Assembly: GCF_036850765.1 (NCBI RefSeq)
Contig: NC_089493.1
Location: forward strand, 16,741,632 to 16,805,631
Reading direction: 5' to 3'
DNA from: Saccopteryx bilineata
Taxonomy: Eukaryota; Chordata; Mammalia; Chiroptera; Emballonuridae
Length of the DNA stretch: 64,000 nt
A program made the translations under genes and the position numbers. Positions 59,097-64,000 of the stretch are shown one piece after another. Numbering within the stretch: the stretch's first letter is position 1; every line of letters starts with the position of its first letter. The notes beneath the pieces are model-generated. The model saw only the letters and a list, made by a program, of their open reading frames with translations, did not search any database and had not been told where the DNA came from.

Positions 59097-59420
59097 AAAA
59101 TTACTTTGTCCACTCATGAATCAAGAAACAGAATATTACCAGCACCCCTTTTCATTACTGTATACTAACTACAGTCCCTCCAATGGTAATCACTATTCTG
59201 ACAGCTGAAATAACTTGGCTTTTAAAAAAATTGATATATCTGGATTTATATGATATGTACACTTTTGTTTATAAATTCTTTGCTCAATATTAATTATATA
59301 TGATGAATTTTAAAAAAATGTCCACAAATGAGTTGATGTTTTTTCATTGAACAAGTAGAACATATTTTTCCTTCCTTTGAGTGTGAGAATGTGTCGAGGG
59401 CTTAAAGATTGACTTTTGAT
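59097..59420 (-). mobile_element. Old L1 3' UTR, antisense (right flank of the nested insertions)
   Basis: ATCAAGAAACAGAATATTAC, CAGCACCCCTTTTCATTACT, CAATGGTAATCACTATTCTG, TCTGGATTTATATGATATGT and TTGCTCAATATTAATTATAT follow the well-known antisense L1 3' UTR series (aacattaccagcacccc, ggtaaccactatcctgac and onward). Confidence 0.65.
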
Positions 59421-61914
59421 GATGGAATAAGGAAGTTACAGTTTGTGGCTGTCAAAAAATATTATATATTTACTCACATAATTACCATCTTACCATTTTT
59501 ATCTGTTTATCTATAGATATCTCCATTTTGCTTACATTTTTAAGGATATATGCATTGAATATAGATGTCTAGCTTGACATTTCCATTCTTTGATTATTTC
59601 AAAGATGTCATTGTCCTTTTCTGAATTCCATCATTTCTCTTAAAGTGTCAGCCATCATCACTTCTGATTCCATAAAAATGAAAAAGACATATTTTTCTAT
59701 TCTTCCCATGATATCACTAAAACCCCTGAACATTGCCCATAAGACAAACATAAAAACACTCTGAAGTATGGGGAGAAGGGAACAAAATGGCTATTATCTC
59801 TGGACTCAAGAAATAGCATCATGATGTGTTCCCTGGGGTTTCTTTATGTCTTAGAGATCTCCGATATATGGAAGGTGAAAGTGTAAACCTGTTTTCTTTA
59901 TAGTTTTTATTATTGTTATCATTGACAATAGGTTAACTGCTGCTTGGTTAATTTCTTTCTCCTTCACTAAACAGTGCTATGAGAGAAAAATATTTAGAGT
60001 TTGCTGTTTGTTGACCAAGAACAAAAAAAAAAAAGAAAGAAAAAAAGAAAAGAAACAAAAAACTGAACACAGTTCTTTGAATCCTGAAACATGAGAGATA
60101 CATATCAAATCTGTTCAGGAAAGAGAGAGAAAGAAATGGACGGATTGAAGAAATTACAAATCATGTACTATCTGACTTGCCCAAAAGTTGAGAAACTGGG
60201 AACAAATCCAGATTTTTCTGACTCCATATTCATCAAACTTCGATGTCCTTTTTCATGCTAACTTGAAACATGCCTTTCTTCATATCTTTCCACCAGAGCA
60301 ACAGAAACATGAACACTACATGATGTTTTCCTTTTTTTTTTTTTAAGAATAGTTCCCTTTACTTCTTTTAACTACTTCTGATAAAATCCTAATACTTTTA
60401 CTTCATTTTTAATTTATTCATTTATTAGTACTTTTGTTCCTTTTTTTATTTTTGAGGTGATGTAACCTCCAAATATACCTGGGGCACTGACATTTTAAGA
60501 TGTGTATATGTATTTTTTTCTCTTTTTATTTTCTGATGTTGCTTTTCATTCCAGCAAGGGGTAGCTTTTTAGGATTTCTTATTTTTCCCAGAGAAGGTTT
60601 GTAACAATGCAGAAAGCAGAAGGTATTCACAGACAATTCCCTTTAAGGTATTTGTTTTGCAATAGTTCAAGATCTTGAAGAGATTAGGAAAAATGTCCTG
60701 TGAGAATCTAAATAGAGAAATTTCGGAAAGAGGGATGAATTTTCCCGACCAAGAAATGTCATTTACTCTTTGTCTCACTCTTTCTCTGCCTTTGACCTGG
60801 GAGGGAATAACAACATGAGGGATATTTACTTGGATCTAGGCTTGCCAATGATTTCTAGGAACCATGTGAGACACATATCTAGTCATACCTGCTGGCCTGT
60901 GGTGACACTGAGAAGTTAGGGTCTTCATGGCAACTAAAGCAGAAGGGCAAAGAAGGACCAAAGGGAATTCCTAGGTGCTTCCACACTATGTTACACCATG
61001 GAGGATTGCATTATACTGGGTTTTAAAGGTGACATCCAGAAAAATAAAGTTGCCTTTCAGGGCTCCAAGATACACTGGGAACTCAGAATTTAAAATTATG
61101 GTAATTTAAGACCAGGAATTAATGTATGATATCCTGCATCACTGGGTTCATGGACTGGCATTATTAATGTTTTCAGTATAGTCTATTCCTCACAGAAAAA
61201 TGACTTCAGATTAAACTTGCTCTTTTCTTTCACAGACATTGAATTTAGTTTTTCTCAGGGTGCTTGAAAATGAGTAAAATAATGATAGAGACATCAAAGA
61301 CCACTGGATTAATAAGCTGGTTTGATTACAAAAGGCTGGTAATAATACATGAATGCCTATAATTAGGCTTCAACAATGACAATCCATGTAGAAACTAGAA
61401 AATTTTCATATTTTCCTAAATAATCAAATTTCAATCTAAGTTTGGAGTGAGAATTCAAAAACAAGCTATCCTTATCAACATTAACAAAAAGAAAAGTCTA
61501 ATGTATAGGAAACAATAATATCTTTGGAATACCTGGAAAATATCTTACATCCCAGGAATTTACATATTTTTTCTTGTTGCTAGTTATAAATGTTTCTTTT
61601 TCTTAAAGATTATAAAAAGATAAATTCATTAATTTACTTCCTGTTAATCTTCCTGTATTTGTGGCATTCAGGAGAGCAGTCCTCTGAGGTAGTTGTGGCT
61701 GACAAGCACATCTTGTTATTTCTCAACTTTAATGTGTTCAGAGATAATTTGAGGACTTGGTTACTTTTCTCTCTGACCCCCCCTAAGGAGAAATGTTCAT
61801 TACAGGGGCTACAATTTGAGTTTTCAAAATCTACTGAACAAAAAAAAAAATTGATAAACAAAATAGAAACAAACACATGGAACTGACTGACAACTGATTA
61901 AATAAAAAAAGAAA
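59421..61914. other. Unassigned AT-rich DNA
   Basis: No gene or family was recognised. A-rich run at 60022-60060 and T run at 60332-60344. Confidence 0.5.
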
Positions 61915-62530
61915 AAAGTATATACACACGCATACATAGACACAGAGAGCTGCAGTGTGGTGATAGCCAGAGGATAAGGATACGGGGTAGGTGGAGGTGG
62001 ACAAAGGGGGTAAACGGGGACAGAAAGAGACTTTGCTTAAAACAATGGGTGTACAGGCCCTGGCCGGTTGGCTCAGCGGTAGAGCATCGGCCTGGCCTGT
62101 GGGGGACCCCGGGTTCAATTCCCGGCCAGGGCACATAGGAGAAGCACCCATTTGCTTCTCCACCCCCCATCCCATCCTTCCTCTCTGTCTCTCTCTTCCC
62201 CTCCCACAGCCAAGGCTCCATTGGAGCAAAGATGGCCCGGGTACTGGGGATGGCTCCTTGGCCTCTGCCCTAGGCGCTAGAGTAGCTCTGGTCGCGGAAG
62301 AGCAATGCCCCAGAGGGGCAGAGCATCGCCCCCTGGTGGGCAGAGCGTCGCCCCTGGTGGGCGTGCCGGGTGGATCCCAGCGGGCTCATGCGGGAGTCTG
62401 TCTGACTGTCTCTCCCCGTTTCCAGCTTCAGAAAAATACAAAAAACAAAAAACAAAAAAACAATGGGTGTACAGTTGAAACTTGTATACTTTTTGAACCA
62501 GTGTTACCCCAATGTATTCAATAAAAAATA
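61915..62530 (+). mobile_element. L1 3' end, interrupted by a SINE
   Basis: GTGTGGTGATAGCCAGAGGA, then TACGGGGTAGGTGGAGGTGG, GACAGAAAGAGACTTTGC, and after the SINE GTTGAAACTTGTATACTTTT, CAGTGTTACCCCAATGTATT and CAATAAAAAATAAAAC: the typical 3' UTR and A tail of a laurasiatherian L1. The pieces join cleanly when the SINE is removed. Confidence 0.75.
62057..62456 (+). mobile_element. Young complex bat SINE (type A), reference-quality copy
   Basis: Complete plus-strand copy of about 400 bp. Head GCCCTGGCCGGTTGGCTCAG with box-A-like TGGCTCAGCGG, box-B-like GGTTCAATTCC, then GGCCAGGGCACATAGGAGAA, AAGGCTCCATTGGAGCAAAG, AGATGGCCCGGGTACTGGGG, the partly repeated TCGCCCCTGGTGGGC at 62325-62365, CATGCGGGAGTCTGTCTGAC, CAGCTTCAGAAAAATACA and an A-rich tail. 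A perfect 18-bp direct repeat AAAACAATGGGTGTACAG flanks it (62039-62056 and 62457-62474). Confidence 0.97.
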
Positions 62531-63039
62531 AAACAAAATGCAAGACGCAAAATAAACCAACAGACAAAACATTGCTCAATCCAGTTTCAGTTCCAGGATT
62601 TTCCAAGATAATTGCCAGCACTCATTTTCTGATCTTGGTCTTTGGACTGCAAGGAGACATTGGAACACAAAATTCCAATATTAGTACATTTGTCAGAGTT
62701 TGGTTTATATAAAATAGAGTAGCATAAGTGTGGGCACCAGCAGTCCAATATATGTTAAGCCAAACTGAAAAAAAAAAAAAAAGAATAAATAAAATGCCAC
62801 CAAAAAAGAAAAGAATAGAAAAAGACAAATAAAACACACAAATACTCATAAAAATATAAAATAAACAAATCAAAATTCTAAAAGGGTAGAATAAAGTTAG
62901 ATTACTGAAACAATCTATGGCTCTCTGTGTGTTTCTCAAATAAGATTGTTGTGTTCTTCTTCTACTGCTTTCTATGCAAACAATCAACCATATCTTTCAA
63001 AAAGCTATTTTACATGCCGATTCCTAAAATAATGTGAAT
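62531..63039. other. Unassigned AT-rich DNA
   Basis: A short A run lies at 62768-62782. Nothing else recognised. Confidence 0.5.
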
Positions 63040-63840
63040 GATCCATATGGCTTTATAAACATATACTCATTCAACCAATGTTTAATGCCTTGTGCTTGGT
63101 GCTGGGGATATAATATTGAACAAAGCCAAACAAAAATGTTTCTTCTGCAGAATTCAGATTCCAATGGGTTATGTGTGACTGGGGTGGGGGTAGATGAGAC
63201 AAAAGATAAATGAATCATTAACTATATAATATTGCCCTCCCACCCTTGCACATTGGTAGACAGTAAAACCAGAAAAAGAGTCATGCATAGAAGATAAGGA
63301 TTGGTCTATTATTTTTGGTCTTGAAGTCATGGATGGCCTCACTGAGAAAGGGACTTTAAGTAAAGCACACTTGGGGGTGTAGACTCGGGACAAAAGGACC
63401 TGTGAGTGAATCATGCTTAAGGCAGAAACATACCTGATATGGTTGAAGAACAGCAGTGAGACCTGAATGGCAAAAAGAGAATGAATGAACAGTGGAGTCA
63501 TAAAAGAGGAAGTGAAAGAGGTACTGGCCATTTCTTTGTCGGCTTTTACCTTGAGTGAGATAAAAAGCTACTGGAAATCTTTGAGTTGAAGTGTCACATG
63601 CTCTGATTTAGTTTTTGAAGAAATCACTCTGGCTGATGGGGTATGGAAAAAATCTAGGGCATTCACAATAACATAGGTAGAGGTTTAAGCCAGGGGAGAT
63701 AGAAGTCATTAACGCAGCACAGGGAATAGAAGTGCTGGATTGCAGGGCAGTCCTTGTAGAGGAAGTTGTGAGAAGGGCTGATCAGAATTGATATGTTCCG
63801 AGGAAGGGCTGGGAATTTGCTAGTGGATTAGAAGAGGATG
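63040..63840 (-). mobile_element. L2 LINE fragment, antisense
   Basis: From its 3' end: CATTCAACCAATGTTTAATG, GCTTGGTGCTGGGGATATAA, then CACTGAGAAAGGGACTTTAA, GTGAATCATGCTTAAGGCAG, GATATGGTTGAAGAACAGCA, CACATGCTCTGATTTAGTTT and GAAATCACTCTGGCTGATGG. This is the antisense L2 3' half in order (ctggggatacagcagtgaac, ggaacagcaag, gtgacatgatctgattt, agatcactctggctgc). Confidence 0.8.
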
Positions 63841-64000
63841 AGAACAAAGCTGGTTACTTGAGAAACATTTGTCTAAAACTGTTCTACACTAGAAATAAAA
63901 ATATGATAGTTTCAGTGATAGAAGATATTTAAAATTATGAGAAATGATGAAAAAGCAAGTTCATATATTGGAACCCTGACTCCCAGTACCTCAGAATGTG
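63841..64000. other. Unassigned window end
   Basis: Nothing recognised. Confidence 0.5.

Noticed and set aside
62057..62130. Possible tRNA gene
   Set aside because: Box-A- and box-B-like motifs are present, but the cloverleaf is not intact and the segment is the head of a SINE with target duplications.
61991..62524. 177-codon plus-strand frame
   Set aside because: It is created by reading through the GC-rich type A SINE. Similar frames arise in the sibling copies at 30160-30591 and 58680-59040.

Overview
The window is AT-rich, intron- or intergene-like mammalian nuclear DNA. It contains no convincing host protein-coding gene, and nearly everything recognisable is retrotransposon or DNA-transposon sequence. 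The best taxonomic clue is the set of tRNA-derived SINEs. Several copies begin with a GGCCCTGGCCGGTTGGCTCA-type head and carry a long unique body, and two further families start with related tRNA-like heads (CCTGACCAGGCAGTGG and GCCTGACCTGTGGTGG). This is the SINE signature of bats. The long complex bodies look more like the SINEs of rhinolophoid (horseshoe or leaf-nosed) bats than the short vespertilionid VES elements; that narrower call is from memory and is uncertain. Eutherian-wide fossils (L2, MIR, MLT1/MaLR, old L1M) make up the older layer.

Layout. 0-10 kb: SINE remnants, a U6 snRNA fragment, an L2 copy, an MLT1 LTR fragment, an old L1 3' UTR and L1 3' tails. 10-16 kb: a probable solo LTR at about 10.98-11.39 kb and two SINEs. 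16.4-18.9 kb: a decayed MaLR (MLT1-type) provirus with both LTRs and recognisable internal sequence, itself invaded by an L1 tail and a SINE. 19-33 kb: mostly unassigned AT-rich DNA with MIR fragments, an L2 copy split by an MLT1 LTR (24.8-26.0 kb), one SINE and microsatellites. 33.5-36.2 kb: an old plus-strand L1 ORF2/3' end split by a SINE. 37.9-45.3 kb: a SINE cluster, a 214-bp SPIN-like hAT element with a perfect 8-bp target duplication, and an L1 fragment lacking most of ORF2. 50.8-58.7 kb: a near full-length minus-strand L1 with a long repeat-structured 5' UTR and broken ORF1 and ORF2, followed immediately by a SINE. 59-64 kb: old L1 3' UTR, an L1 3' tail split by a young SINE, and an L2 copy.

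No genes act together here. The biology is the insertion history. The most informative points are: (1) the L1 at 50.8-58.7 kb and the SINE at 58.7-59.1 kb appear to have used the same endonuclease target; (2) the L1 5' UTR contains diverged tandem monomer-like units; (3) the hAT element belongs by sequence to a superfamily group known for horizontal transfer. I found no CRISPR array, operon, rRNA or intact tRNA gene, and nothing that amounts to a new molecular system. All repeat-family names come from memory of consensus sequences, not from a search.
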